Below, in pieces: positions 1 to 6,614 of a stretch of 11,652 nt of DNA. The translations under genes were made by a program, and so were the position numbers. How positions within the stretch are numbered: the stretch's first letter is position 1; each line of letters begins with the position of its first letter. The stretch is from assembly GCA_937902115.1 (NCBI GenBank), contig CALGSR010000059.1:1-11652 (forward strand). The letters are read 5' to 3'. The notes beneath the pieces are model-generated. The model had not been told where the DNA came from. It saw only the letters and a list, made by a program, of their open reading frames with translations, and did no database searches. Source of the stretch: an uncultured Bacillus sp. (GTDB lineage Bacteria > Bacillota > Bacilli > Bacillales > Cytobacillaceae).

Positions 1-202
1 TATGGCTGATGTAAATGCAGCAATCGGACTTGCACAAATTAGAAAATATGAAAATCAATTACTCGTATTTGACCTCGGAGATCACCCAAATAAAATCGGG
101 GTTTTAAAAAGTACGGCCAATAATATTGTGGAATTGGTGAATGCACAAGGAAGCATCATATTTTGGAAATTACTCCATTTAAAAACCGTTCATATCCCAT
201 AA
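1..202 (+). pseudogene. DegT/DnrJ/EryC1-type aminotransferase remnant, partial
   Basis: The first 21 codons after base 2 read MADVNAAIGLAQIRKYENQL, which matches the conserved stretch (K-M-x-D-x-x-A-A-I-G-L-x-Q-L) found in the middle to C-terminal half of PLP-dependent DegT/DnrJ/EryC1/StrS sugar aminotransferases. In that family the Met is internal, so the gene must begin left of the window. After about residue 22 the family pattern (usually a P-R-R-x block next) is lost in this frame. A possible P-R-R appears in another frame at 73-81. The frame stops at 202, far short of the 100 or more residues still expected. I read it as a decayed or frameshifted gene end; a short diverged paralogue is possible. 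It has no evident link to hexuronate catabolism. Confidence 0.5.
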
Positions 203-206
203 TGGT

Positions 207-257
207 CAAAAGAAAAACCAATGGATATAGGAATCGTATCCATTGGTTTTTCTTTTG
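207..257. terminator. Long bidirectional stem-loop terminator
   Basis: The arms 207-227 and 237-257 are perfect reverse complements (21 bp) around a 9-base loop. An A-rich run lies at the left outer end and a T-rich run at the right outer end, so the structure can terminate in both directions. It lies between the aminotransferase remnant (ends 202, plus) and the IclR gene (ends 274, minus) and isolates the locus from its left neighbour. Confidence 0.85.
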
Positions 258-273
258 CGCAATTTTAACCCCT

Positions 274-1038
274 CTAGCGGTGTCCCAAAGCCTGAGAGAT
301 TTTTGTGCTGTATTCCAGTGATTTATCGATATAGAGGTTTGGATCATTTTCTTTAAAGCGAGCCATCGGAATTGAAATACTGAAAGCTCCCTTAACGACA
401 CCCTTATGGTTATAAAAGACAGAGGCGATACAGTAGATTCCCATCTCATTTTCCTCGTTATCAACGGCATAGCCATTTGAACGGATGCGGGCTATCTCCT
501 CCATAAACGGTTCAAACTCTGTTATCGTATGAGGAGTTAGTTGTTTAATCTCACTTTTATCCCATACTCCTTTAATGATTTCATCTGTATAGTGAGCCAG
601 TAATGCTTTTCCGACAGCCGTACAGTACATTGGCGCTCTTTTTCCGACCCTGGAATGCATACGGAATAATACATTACTTGGCTCGAATTTATCGATATAA
701 ACGACTTCTTTATTATCTTCGATGACGAGATGAACGGTTTCCCCAATTTTATTTGAGAGTTCGCTAATATAACTGCGTGCAATTTTAAAGGAATCAATTT
801 GTTCCACTCGATTGTTTCCTAGTTGAAATAATTTGAATGTTAATTCATAATGGCCGGTTTTTTCATTCTGTGTCACATATCCCATTGAGATTAAAGTAGC
901 TAATAAACGGTGTACGGTTGCTTTATTCAACCCGGCGGTCTTGCTTATCTCAGTCAAACTGATTCCGTCATGCTCAGCGACAATTTCAAGAATAACGAGT
1001 GCACGTTCGACAGATTGAACCCTTTCTTTCTGTACCAT
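274..1038 (-). CDS. IclR-family transcriptional regulator
   Basis: This is a 254-residue protein of normal length for the IclR family. An N-terminal winged helix-turn-helix spans roughly residues 8-70, with the recognition region SLTEISKTAGLNKATVHRLL at 28-47. A C-terminal effector-binding domain follows, including the conserved block YCTAVGKALLA at 138-148 and a late NEENEMGIYCIA segment. The start at 1038 is preceded on the minus strand by an AAGGAAAGGG ribosome binding site about 7 bases away. IclR proteins usually act as dimers on palindromic operators and sense small acids. In pectin and uronate pathways KdgR-type members sense KDG. The gene is divergent from the GntR gene and stands by the uronate operon, so a role in its control is likely but inferred. 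It ends at the long hairpin at 207-257. Confidence 0.9.
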   Translation of the reverse strand: MVQKERVQSVERALVILEIVAEHDGISLTEISKTAGLNKATVHRLLATLISMGYVTQNEKTGHYELTFKLFQLGNNRVEQIDSFKIARSYISELSNKIGETVHLVIEDNKEVVYIDKFEPSNVLFRMHSRVGKRAPMYCTAVGKALLAHYTDEIIKGVWDKSEIKQLTPHTITEFEPFMEEIARIRSNGYAVDNEENEMGIYCIASVFYNHKGVVKGAFSISIPMARFKENDPNLYIDKSLEYSTKISQALGHR

Positions 1039-1081
1039 TGGAGTTCCCTTTCCTTTTTAACTATTATTTCGATTATCATTC

Positions 1082-1090
1082 ATTGTAGCA
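1082..1090 (-). promoter_or_regulatory. Candidate extended -10 promoter of the IclR gene
   Basis: Read on the minus strand the bases are TGCTACAAT, an extended -10 (TGnTATAAT) with one mismatch in the hexamer. It lies about 44 bases upstream of the ATG at 1038. No good -35 is visible at the matching distance (TTACAA at 18 bases is poor), which is tolerated for extended -10 promoters. Predicted transcripts would start near 1075. Confidence 0.4.
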
Positions 1091-1186
1091 TAGATAAATA
1101 ATTTTTTGTAAGTCGGATAAAAGAGGACCAATTTCAGGAAAAAGTGAAAACGGATACATTTGGGCTGGAAAAAAGTTTTTCCGAAT

Positions 1187-1202
1187 GCTAGAATACTAGT
1201 AT
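1187..1202 (+). promoter_or_regulatory. Candidate GntR-type operator, tandem CTAG site 1
   Basis: The 16-mer GCTAGAATACTAGTAT contains two CTAG cores 8 bp apart and ends in a perfect 10-bp palindrome, ATACTAGTAT (1193-1202). Its first 14 bases recur exactly at 9510-9523 before the transporter gene, and related sites are at 2153-2168 and 9482-9497. The location between the divergent IclR and GntR genes fits autoregulation of the GntR gene. Confidence 0.6.
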
Positions 1203-1262
1203 CGAATATAATAATCGAGTATAATATCATTTATACTTATCATCATTCATATTATCGAGTAT
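1201..1262 (+). repeat. Three ATCGARTAT direct repeats in the divergent control region
   Basis: ATCGAATAT at 1201-1209 and ATCGAGTAT at 1214-1222 and 1254-1262 are direct repeats. The starts of the two exact copies are 40 bp apart, close to four helical turns, and the first copy overlaps the end of the CTAG-type operator by two bases. The last copy falls between the candidate -35 and -10 of the GntR gene. They are candidate binding sites for a second regulator, possibly the IclR protein. Their function is not shown. Confidence 0.4.
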
Positions 1263-1273
1263 CTATCTATAAT
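1246..1273 (+). promoter_or_regulatory. Candidate sigma-A promoter of the GntR gene
   Basis: A perfect -10 TATAAT at 1268-1273 is preceded by a weak -35 TTCATA at 1246-1251 with a 16-base spacer. Transcription would start near 1280, giving a leader of about 65 bases to the preferred start at 1345. A second TATAAT at 1220-1225 lacks any -35. Confidence 0.4.
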
Positions 1274-1344
1274 GAAATCGTAATAATAAGATAAACGACG
1301 GGCATTATTGAATGTCATTAATTTACAATGGGAGTGTAAAGATC

Positions 1345-2064
1345 ATGTTCAAAGGATCTGTGAGACTAGCCGGTGAGAATAATAAAGAATATTCGTACAG
1401 GGTGATTAAAGAGGGGATTATGTCGTTAAAGCTGAAACCTGGTCAGGCAATCAGTGAGGTCGAGTTGGCTGAAGCGCTGCAAATATCCCGCACACCAATA
1501 CGCGAGGTAATGGGAAAATTAAGGGAGGAACATCTAGTTGAAGTTCTTCCACAAGTCGGATCCTATATTTCAAAAATAAATCCGCAATTGATTGAAGAAG
1601 CGGCCTTTATGCGCTACACCTTAGAAAAAGAAATCATGAAAATGGCATGTCAATCCTTTCCGGAAGAGAAACTGCGCGAGCTTAAGCGAAATATAGCCTT
1701 GCAGGAGGAAATTATTGAGCAAAAGGAAACAGACGAACTGGCATTTCATAAACTGGATACAAAGTTTCACTCAATCATTTTTCAAGGAAATAAGAAAGAG
1801 CATGTATGGGATGCCATAACAAGACTGAGTACTCATTATAATCGCATTCGCGTTCTATCAGAAATAGAAAATTCTTTTTACACGGCATTTATGGAACACA
1901 AAAATATTATTAAAGTCATTGAGGAAAAGGATATTGAACATGTAGAAGAGGTTGTCCATACGCATATTTTAAAACCAACAAAGACATGGGCGCAACTGTA
2001 CCAGCCTGACAGCCCTTACGTTGATTATTTCGACCTTTCCTATAAAATGCCTGTTTTTCAATGA
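1345..2064 (+). CDS. GntR-family regulator, FadR/FCD subfamily
   Basis: This is a 239-residue protein when started at 1345. An in-frame ATG at 1312 would add 11 residues but has no ribosome binding site, whereas 1345 is preceded by GGGAGTG at 1330-1336. The N-terminal winged helix-turn-helix covers about residues 16-72, with VELAEALQISRTPIREVMGKLREEHLV at 39-65 being the GntR signature. The C-terminal FCD ligand-binding domain (about 80-215) shows the expected metal-site pattern D138-x3-H142, H185 and H207. FCD regulators include the uronate repressors UxuR and ExuR of enterobacteria. The adjacent uronate operon and shared CTAG operators make this the best candidate for the locus repressor, with an aldohexuronate, fructuronate or related acid as inducer. 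The function is inferred. Confidence 0.9.
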   Translation: MFKGSVRLAGENNKEYSYRVIKEGIMSLKLKPGQAISEVELAEALQISRTPIREVMGKLREEHLVEVLPQVGSYISKINPQLIEEAAFMRYTLEKEIMKMACQSFPEEKLRELKRNIALQEEIIEQKETDELAFHKLDTKFHSIIFQGNKKEHVWDAITRLSTHYNRIRVLSEIENSFYTAFMEHKNIIKVIEEKDIEHVEEVVHTHILKPTKTWAQLYQPDSPYVDYFDLSYKMPVFQ

Positions 2065-2069
2065 GGTTT

Positions 2070-2099
2070 AAAGAGGACTGATTTCAGCCTCTTTTTTTT
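2070..2099 (+). terminator. Intrinsic terminator of the GntR gene
   Basis: AAAGAGG (2070-2076) pairs with CCTCTTT (2088-2094), extended by CTGA/TCAG inside the loop region after a bulged A, and runs into eight T residues. It lies 6 bases after the GntR stop codon. Confidence 0.8.
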
Positions 2100-2131
2100 C
2101 GAAAATAAAAGTAAATAATCCAATATATTAC

Positions 2132-2160
2132 TTGTCACGTTAGCATAAGTATGCTAGTAT
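2132..2160 (+). promoter_or_regulatory. Candidate sigma-A promoter of the eda-uxaC-uxuA-uxuB operon
   Basis: A -35 of TTGTCA at 2132-2137 (5 of 6 to consensus) is spaced 17 bases from TAGTAT at 2155-2160 (4 of 6). The -10 lies inside the CTAG-type operator at 2153-2168, so a bound repressor would block polymerase. A start near 2167 implies a leader of about 210 bases before eda. Confidence 0.45.
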
Positions 2161-2171
2161 ACAAGTATACT
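2153..2171 (+). promoter_or_regulatory. Candidate GntR-type operator, site 2 (eda promoter)
   Basis: GCTAGTATACAAGTAT (2153-2168) aligns with the tandem CTAG sites, with the second core changed to CAAG. The same stretch holds a perfect inverted repeat, AGTATAC at 2156-2162 and GTATACT at 2165-2171, with a two-base spacer. The inner GTATAC resembles the core of the known UxuR/ExuR operator type (TTGGTATACCAA). It overlaps the candidate -10 of the catabolic operon. Confidence 0.6.
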
Positions 2172-2377
2172 CAATAGACAATGAGTAATCATTGGTTTTT
2201 AAGTTGATACCTAACGGATAAATTCCTATGGAAGGTATATATTAATGCTTGAAATGTAATGAAAAGAATCTATGTTTTGTTTGCTCTGGATAAATAAAAC
2301 GTGCCGGATTCTTAAAGTGTAACGTTAAAAAATAGCGAGAAAACAAATAAAGATAAATTATACAGGAGTGTTGAATC
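2172..2377 (+). other. Long untranslated leader of the catabolic operon
   Basis: This gene-free stretch follows the candidate promoter. Its only clear structure is a small hairpin at 2179-2194 (CAATGA/TCATTG, 4-base loop) followed by five T residues at 2196-2200, directly after the predicted transcription start. A weaker fold, ATACCT at 2207-2212 with AGGTAT at 2233-2238, encloses a TTCC/GGAA pair. I recognise no riboswitch class. The ribosome binding site CAGGAG lies at its end before eda. Confidence 0.3.
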
Positions 2378-3019
2378 ATGTTACCCAAATTTGAAGTTCT
2401 TAAAGAAATGCATGAAGGATACGCAGTTGCTGTTATTCGTGGGAAAAATAAACAAGATGCAGTGGAAATTTCAAAAGCCGCATTTAAAGGCGGTATTCGT
2501 TCTTTGGAAGTAACTTTTTCTACTCCGGGAGCTGAGGATGCAATTGCTGAATTAGCATCTCTAGGTGAAAAAGGCATGATTGTCGGTGCTGGTACGGTAT
2601 TAGATGAAGAAACAGCAAGAATCGCGATTATGAAAGGCGCCCGCTACATTGTAAGCCCTCATCTTGATGCCAAAATTGCTGTCATGTGTAATCGTTATTG
2701 TGTTCCCTATTTACCTGGATGTGGTTCGGTAACAGAAATTATGGAAGCATTAACTTTAGGAGTAGATGTTGTTAAGCTTTTCCCTGGAAGTTTAATGGGG
2801 CCTGGTTTTATTAAAGATGTGAAAGGTCCTATCCCGCATGTAGCTTTAATGCCGTCAGGCGGTGTGAGTGTAGATAACGTTGATAAATGGATTAACAACG
2901 GTGCTTTTGCAGTAGGGATTGGCAGCGCTTTAACAAAGGGTGTAGTGAATGGAGATTACAGCTCCGTTGAACAAGTAGCACGTGAATTCATGGATAAAAT
3001 CGCTTCCGTTAAAGCTTAA
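2378..3019 (+). CDS. eda: 2-dehydro-3-deoxy-phosphogluconate (KDPG) aldolase
   Basis: The class I aldolase cleaves KDPG into pyruvate and glyceraldehyde-3-phosphate, the last step of hexuronate breakdown, in the cytosol. At 213 residues it has the normal size of the single-domain TIM barrel. Visible active-site elements are R21 (AVIRG), E44 in SLEVTF, the GAGTVL strand at 70-75, the Schiff-base lysine K133 in VVKLFPGS, and the phosphate-binding PSGG at 159-162. The start is supported by AGGAG about 10 bases upstream. It is the first gene of the operon and lies 78 bases before uxaC. The substrate must be phosphorylated first, and no KDG kinase gene is present in this window. Some family members also take related 2-keto-3-deoxy acids, so strict KDPG specificity is an inference. 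Confidence 0.95.
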   Translation: MLPKFEVLKEMHEGYAVAVIRGKNKQDAVEISKAAFKGGIRSLEVTFSTPGAEDAIAELASLGEKGMIVGAGTVLDEETARIAIMKGARYIVSPHLDAKIAVMCNRYCVPYLPGCGSVTEIMEALTLGVDVVKLFPGSLMGPGFIKDVKGPIPHVALMPSGGVSVDNVDKWINNGAFAVGIGSALTKGVVNGDYSSVEQVAREFMDKIASVKA

Positions 3020-3097
3020 CAATGGAAGGGGTAAATCCTTTTATATAAATGATTTTTTCGAAGTTCTTACGATTAGATAACAAAGGAGGAAGAATGA

Positions 3098-4513
3098 ATG
3101 GCATCTTTTATTCATGATAATTTTATTTTAAATAATCAAACAGCCGTTGATTTATATCATAAATACGCAAAAAATATGCCTATCTATGATTATCATTGCC
3201 ATCTATCACCGAAGGATATTGCTGAAAACAGAAAGTTTAACAATATCACTGAACTTTGGCTCGAAGGCGACCATTACAAATGGCGCGGCTTAAGAGCACA
3301 TGGTATAGCGGAAAAATACATTACCGGTGATGCGGATCCGAAAGAAAAGTTCAAGGCTTGGGCAGAAACGGTTCCATTTACCGTAGGGAATCCGCTTTAC
3401 CATTGGACACATTTAGAACTAAAAAAATACTTTAATATAGACTCCTTACTTAATCCAGATACATGCGAACAAATTTGGAATCAATGTAATGAAATGCTGC
3501 AGCAGGATGATTTTTCTTGCCAAAGCTTGATCAACAAATCCAATGTAAAAGTCATTTGCACAACAGATGACCCAACAGATGATTTGCGCTATCACGAACA
3601 AATTAAGCAACAAAAAGATTTCGCTGTAAAGGTCCTGCCAACATTCCGTCCGGATAAAGGATTAGAAATCAATAAAGATACTTTTGTTCCTTTTGTAAAA
3701 GCTCTTGAAAAAGTAACGAATAAAGAATTGCCAACTTATTCACAATATGTACAAGCTATTGGGGAAAGAGTGCAATATTTCCACGATAAAGGATGCCGCG
3801 TTTCTGACCATGGATTAAGTGAAATTCCATTCGCGACGGCAGAGCCAACTGAATTAGAACGAATTTATCAGGCAGGGCTTAAAGGGGAACAGGTCAGTCT
3901 TGAGGATGAGAATAAATTCAAAACAGCTATTCTTGTTTTCCTTGCGAAGGAATACAAGCGAAAAGACTGGGCAATGCAAATCCATTTTGGCGCTATTCGT
4001 AATAATAATACGAGAATGTTCAAAAAACTAGGACCAGATGCTGGATTTGATTCAATCAGTGACCAAGGTGAAGTAGCAGCGCCATTGAATGCACTGCTTA
4101 ATGCATGCGAACAGCAGGATGCGCTGCCAAAAACGATTATTTATAATTTAAATCCAATTCACAACGAATTAATTGGAAGCACGATTCAAAATTTCCAAGC
4201 AGAATCAGGGATTCCGGGAAAAATTCAATTCGGTTCCGGCTGGTGGTTTAATGATACAAAACCAGGAATGATTCGCCAATTATCTTCATTAGCAGATCAA
4301 GGTTTACTTGCTCACTTTGTTGGAATGCTGACAGACTCAAGAAGCTTTATTTCTTACAGCCGTCACGAATATTTCCGCCGCATTCTTTGTAATTTAGTCG
4401 GACAATGGGTAGAAGATGGAGAAATCCCAAATGACGAAGCGATGCTGCGAAGCTTGATTGAGAATATTTGTTTTAACAATGCGAAAAACTACTTCAGTAT
4501 CGAGTTAGATTAA
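3098..4513 (+). CDS. uxaC: Uronate isomerase (glucuronate/galacturonate isomerase)
   Basis: The enzyme converts D-glucuronate to D-fructuronate and D-galacturonate to D-tagaturonate, the entry step of the pathway. The 471-residue length is typical. It belongs to the amidohydrolase superfamily. The metal-binding HxH is H33-x-H35 in YDYHCHLSP, and the family blocks CTTDDPTDDL, MQIHFGAIRNNNTRMF and GSGWWFNDTK are all present, the last near the substrate-binding C-terminal half. Its ribosome binding site AAAGGAGGA (3082-3090) is 7 bases from the ATG. An overlapping out-of-frame ATG at 3094 is ignored. It is followed 14 bases later by uxuA, so the two are co-transcribed and probably translationally close. 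No uxaB or uxaA is seen, so the glucuronate branch is the supported one. Confidence 0.97.
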   Translation: MASFIHDNFILNNQTAVDLYHKYAKNMPIYDYHCHLSPKDIAENRKFNNITELWLEGDHYKWRGLRAHGIAEKYITGDADPKEKFKAWAETVPFTVGNPLYHWTHLELKKYFNIDSLLNPDTCEQIWNQCNEMLQQDDFSCQSLINKSNVKVICTTDDPTDDLRYHEQIKQQKDFAVKVLPTFRPDKGLEINKDTFVPFVKALEKVTNKELPTYSQYVQAIGERVQYFHDKGCRVSDHGLSEIPFATAEPTELERIYQAGLKGEQVSLEDENKFKTAILVFLAKEYKRKDWAMQIHFGAIRNNNTRMFKKLGPDAGFDSISDQGEVAAPLNALLNACEQQDALPKTIIYNLNPIHNELIGSTIQNFQAESGIPGKIQFGSGWWFNDTKPGMIRQLSSLADQGLLAHFVGMLTDSRSFISYSRHEYFRRILCNLVGQWVEDGEIPNDEAMLRSLIENICFNNAKNYFSIELD

Positions 4514-4527
4514 GGAGGACGAGGAAA

Positions 4528-5571
4528 ATGGAAATGGGTTTCCGCTGGTATGGTAAAACTGATTCAATCCCGTTAGAGTATATTCGTCAAATTCCGGGGA
4601 TGAAAGGAATTGTAACAGCTATTTATGATATCCCTGTTGGGGAATCTTGGCCGCTTGATAAAATTATGGAATTAAAAAACACAGTAGAAGCAGCAGGATT
4701 GCACATTTCAGTTATTGAAAGTGTACCGGTACATGAAGATATTAAAATCGGGCTGCCAACTCGTGACAGATACATTGAAAACTATAAAGAAACATTACGC
4801 AACCTTGGGAAAGCAGGAATTCCCGTTGTATGCTATAATTTTATGCCTGTTTTTGACTGGACACGTTCTGAATTAGAGTATGAACTGCCAGACGGTTCCA
4901 CCGCTCTTATTTTTGAAGAAGATGTCATTAAGAAGATGGATCCGTTAAGTGGCGAATTATCTCTACCAGGCTGGGATAGCAGCTATACGAAAGAAGATAT
5001 GCAAACACTATTTGATCATTACAAAAATGTAGATCATGAAAAACTTTGGGAAAACCTTGAATACTTTATTAAAGCAATTATGCCGGTTGCAGATGAAGCA
5101 AATGTAAAAATGGCTATCCATCCGGATGATCCACCGTATGATATCTTTGGCTTGCCACGTATTATTACAAACAAAGAAAATCTCGAAAGATTTATCAATC
5201 TGTATGACAGCCCAAATAATGGACTGACCATGTGCAGCGGTTCATTAGGTGCTGAGCCAAGCAATAATTTCCCTGAAATGCTTCGTTATTTCCTTGAAAA
5301 AGGCCGTGTAAACTTTGTTCATGCGCGTAATATCAAGCTAACTGGCGGAAAGTCATTCCAGGAGTCTGCTCACGTATCTGAATATGGTTCAATCGATATG
5401 TATGAAATCATTAAAGCAATGGCGGATAATAATTATACAGGCCCAATCCGTCCTGACCACGGCCGGATGATTTGGGGAGAAACAGGAAAGCCGGGCTACG
5501 GATTATATGACCGCGCATTAGGTGCAACGTATTTAACTGGTCTATGGGAAGCAACGCAAAAAAGCAAATAA
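4528..5571 (+). CDS. uxuA: D-mannonate dehydratase
   Basis: The enzyme dehydrates D-mannonate to 2-keto-3-deoxy-D-gluconate, using a divalent metal (Mn/Fe type). The protein has 347 residues, the shorter form common in Gram-positive bacteria. Expected metal ligands are all visible: H198 (MAIHPDDPP), C236 (TMCSGSLG), H265 (FVHARNIK) and D310 (IRPDHGR). The N-terminal MGFRWYG and the GIVTAIYDIPVGE block at 27-39 are family hallmarks. A strong AAGGAGG precedes the ATG by about 8 bases. It lies between uxaC and uxuB with gaps of 14 and 22 bases, so it is clearly part of one operon. Confidence 0.97.
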   Translation: MEMGFRWYGKTDSIPLEYIRQIPGMKGIVTAIYDIPVGESWPLDKIMELKNTVEAAGLHISVIESVPVHEDIKIGLPTRDRYIENYKETLRNLGKAGIPVVCYNFMPVFDWTRSELEYELPDGSTALIFEEDVIKKMDPLSGELSLPGWDSSYTKEDMQTLFDHYKNVDHEKLWENLEYFIKAIMPVADEANVKMAIHPDDPPYDIFGLPRIITNKENLERFINLYDSPNNGLTMCSGSLGAEPSNNFPEMLRYFLEKGRVNFVHARNIKLTGGKSFQESAHVSEYGSIDMYEIIKAMADNNYTGPIRPDHGRMIWGETGKPGYGLYDRALGATYLTGLWEATQKSK

Positions 5572-5593
5572 TTCATAGTAGGGGGATTTCATC

Positions 5594-6448
5594 ATGACAG
5601 TTCCATTTAAAGTTGATTTAAATAATAAAGTTGCCGTTGTAACAGGCGGCGGTGGTGTCCTTGGTTCTTATTTTGCAAAAGCTTTAGCTGAATGCGGCGC
5701 AAAAGTTGCGATTGTCGATCTGAATCAAGAACCAGCAGATAAAGTAGCGGATGAAATTAAAGCGGCAGGCGGCACAGCGATTGGTGTGGCAGCCAACGTA
5801 TTAGACAGAGAAGCACTTGAGAAAGCGAAAGAAATCATCGATAGAGAGCTTGGAACTTGTGACATTCTCTTGAATGGTGCAGGCGGGAACAACCCTCGTG
5901 GAACGACAGATGATGAATTTTATGATGCAGAAGTGGTGAAAAACAATCCTGATCTAAAAACCTTCTTTGAATTGGATCCAAAAGGTGTTGGCTTTGTTTT
6001 TGACTTAAACTTCTTAGGTACATTACTGCCTTCACAAGTCTTTGCTAAAGATATGATTGGTAAAAAGGGTGCGAACATTATCAACGTATCATCAATGAAT
6101 GCCTATACACCATTAACGAAAATTCCTGCATACAGCGGAGCAAAAGCAGCAATCAGTAACTTTACACAATGGTTAGCGACTTACTTTGCGAAAACAGGTA
6201 TCCGTGTTAATGCGATAGCACCAGGATTTTTAGTGACAAAACAAAATGAAAAATTATTATTCAACGAAGATGGAACACCGACTGCACGAACTGGGAAGAT
6301 TCTTGGCAGCACGCCAATGGGCCGATTTGGTGAGTCTGAAGAATTGATTGGTGGAATTCTTTTCTTAGCTAGTGAAGAAGCAGCAAGCTTTGTGACAGGT
6401 GTTGTTCTTCCAATTGACGGGGGATTCTCTTCATACACTGGCGTTTAA
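5594..6448 (+). CDS. uxuB: SDR-type D-mannonate oxidoreductase (fructuronate reductase)
   Basis: The enzyme reduces D-fructuronate to D-mannonate with NAD(P)H, linking UxaC to UxuA. It is a 284-residue short-chain dehydrogenase, unlike the larger UxuB of E. coli but like the Bacillus form. The Rossmann glycine motif TGGGGVLG is at 17-24, the acidic residue D42 ends the second strand and suggests NAD(H) preference, and NGAGG is at 94-98. The catalytic residues are N139, S167, Y180 and K184 in YSGAK, and a C-terminal PIDGGFSS motif is present. A GGGGG ribosome binding site lies about 8 bases before the ATG. The specific product rests on the operon context, since the fold alone would also allow gluconate 5-dehydrogenase-like activity. 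Confidence 0.92.
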   Translation: MTVPFKVDLNNKVAVVTGGGGVLGSYFAKALAECGAKVAIVDLNQEPADKVADEIKAAGGTAIGVAANVLDREALEKAKEIIDRELGTCDILLNGAGGNNPRGTTDDEFYDAEVVKNNPDLKTFFELDPKGVGFVFDLNFLGTLLPSQVFAKDMIGKKGANIINVSSMNAYTPLTKIPAYSGAKAAISNFTQWLATYFAKTGIRVNAIAPGFLVTKQNEKLLFNEDGTPTARTGKILGSTPMGRFGESEELIGGILFLASEEAASFVTGVVLPIDGGFSSYTGV

Positions 6449-6467
6449 TCTAAATTGCCATATTCCC

Positions 6468-6510
6468 GATAAGGCTGCTACTCCTCAACAACTGGGATAG
6501 CAGCCTTATC
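6468..6510 (+). terminator. Hairpin after uxuB, without a T-run
   Basis: The 13-base arms 6468-6480 and 6498-6510 are perfectly complementary, with a 17-base loop, and lie 20 bases after the uxuB stop. The downstream bases CATTTGTACA do not form a T-run, so this is a weak or partial terminator, or an mRNA-stabilising 3' end, rather than a canonical intrinsic terminator. Read-through into the HAD and GH3 genes is plausible. Confidence 0.55.
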
Positions 6511-6511
6511 C

Positions 6512-6536
6512 ATTTGTACAAATATTACTCTTGATA
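6512..6536 (+). promoter_or_regulatory. Palindrome and possible -35 before the HAD-GH3 pair
   Basis: ATTTGTACAAAT at 6512-6523 is a perfect 12-bp palindrome. A TTGATA -35-like hexamer follows at 6531-6536, but only poor -10 candidates are found (TAGATG at 6555, spacer 18). The palindrome could be an operator for a separate promoter of the HAD and GH3 genes. It is unlike the CTAG sites elsewhere in the locus. Confidence 0.35.
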
Positions 6537-6614
6537 GAAACATTTTTGGATAGATAGATGCCTTTTTTCGAATGATAAAAGGTAGGGATTGCCTAATTTA
6601 AAGGAGGATGTCGC

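Noticed and set aside
156..476. 106-residue minus-strand frame across the 3' end of the IclR gene
   Set aside because: It is a shadow of the IclR coding sequence in another frame, overlaps the terminator hairpin and has no recognisable domain.
1220..1225. Second TATAAT before the GntR gene as a promoter
   Set aside because: No -35-like hexamer lies 16-18 bases upstream.
1312..1344. Earlier ATG at 1312 as start of the GntR protein
   Set aside because: No ribosome binding site precedes it, while the ATG at 1345 has GGGAGTG and gives a normal family N-terminus.
2172..2377. Riboswitch in the eda leader
   Set aside because: Only short, weak stems are visible and no known conserved core could be recognised.
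2242..2577. 111-residue minus-strand frame over the eda start
   Set aside because: It is antisense to the leader and the conserved eda N-terminus and resembles no known protein.
3020..3097. Terminator or attenuator between eda and uxaC
   Set aside because: The only pairing (AAGG with CCTT at about 3026-3040) is 4-5 bp and too weak. The genes look co-transcribed.
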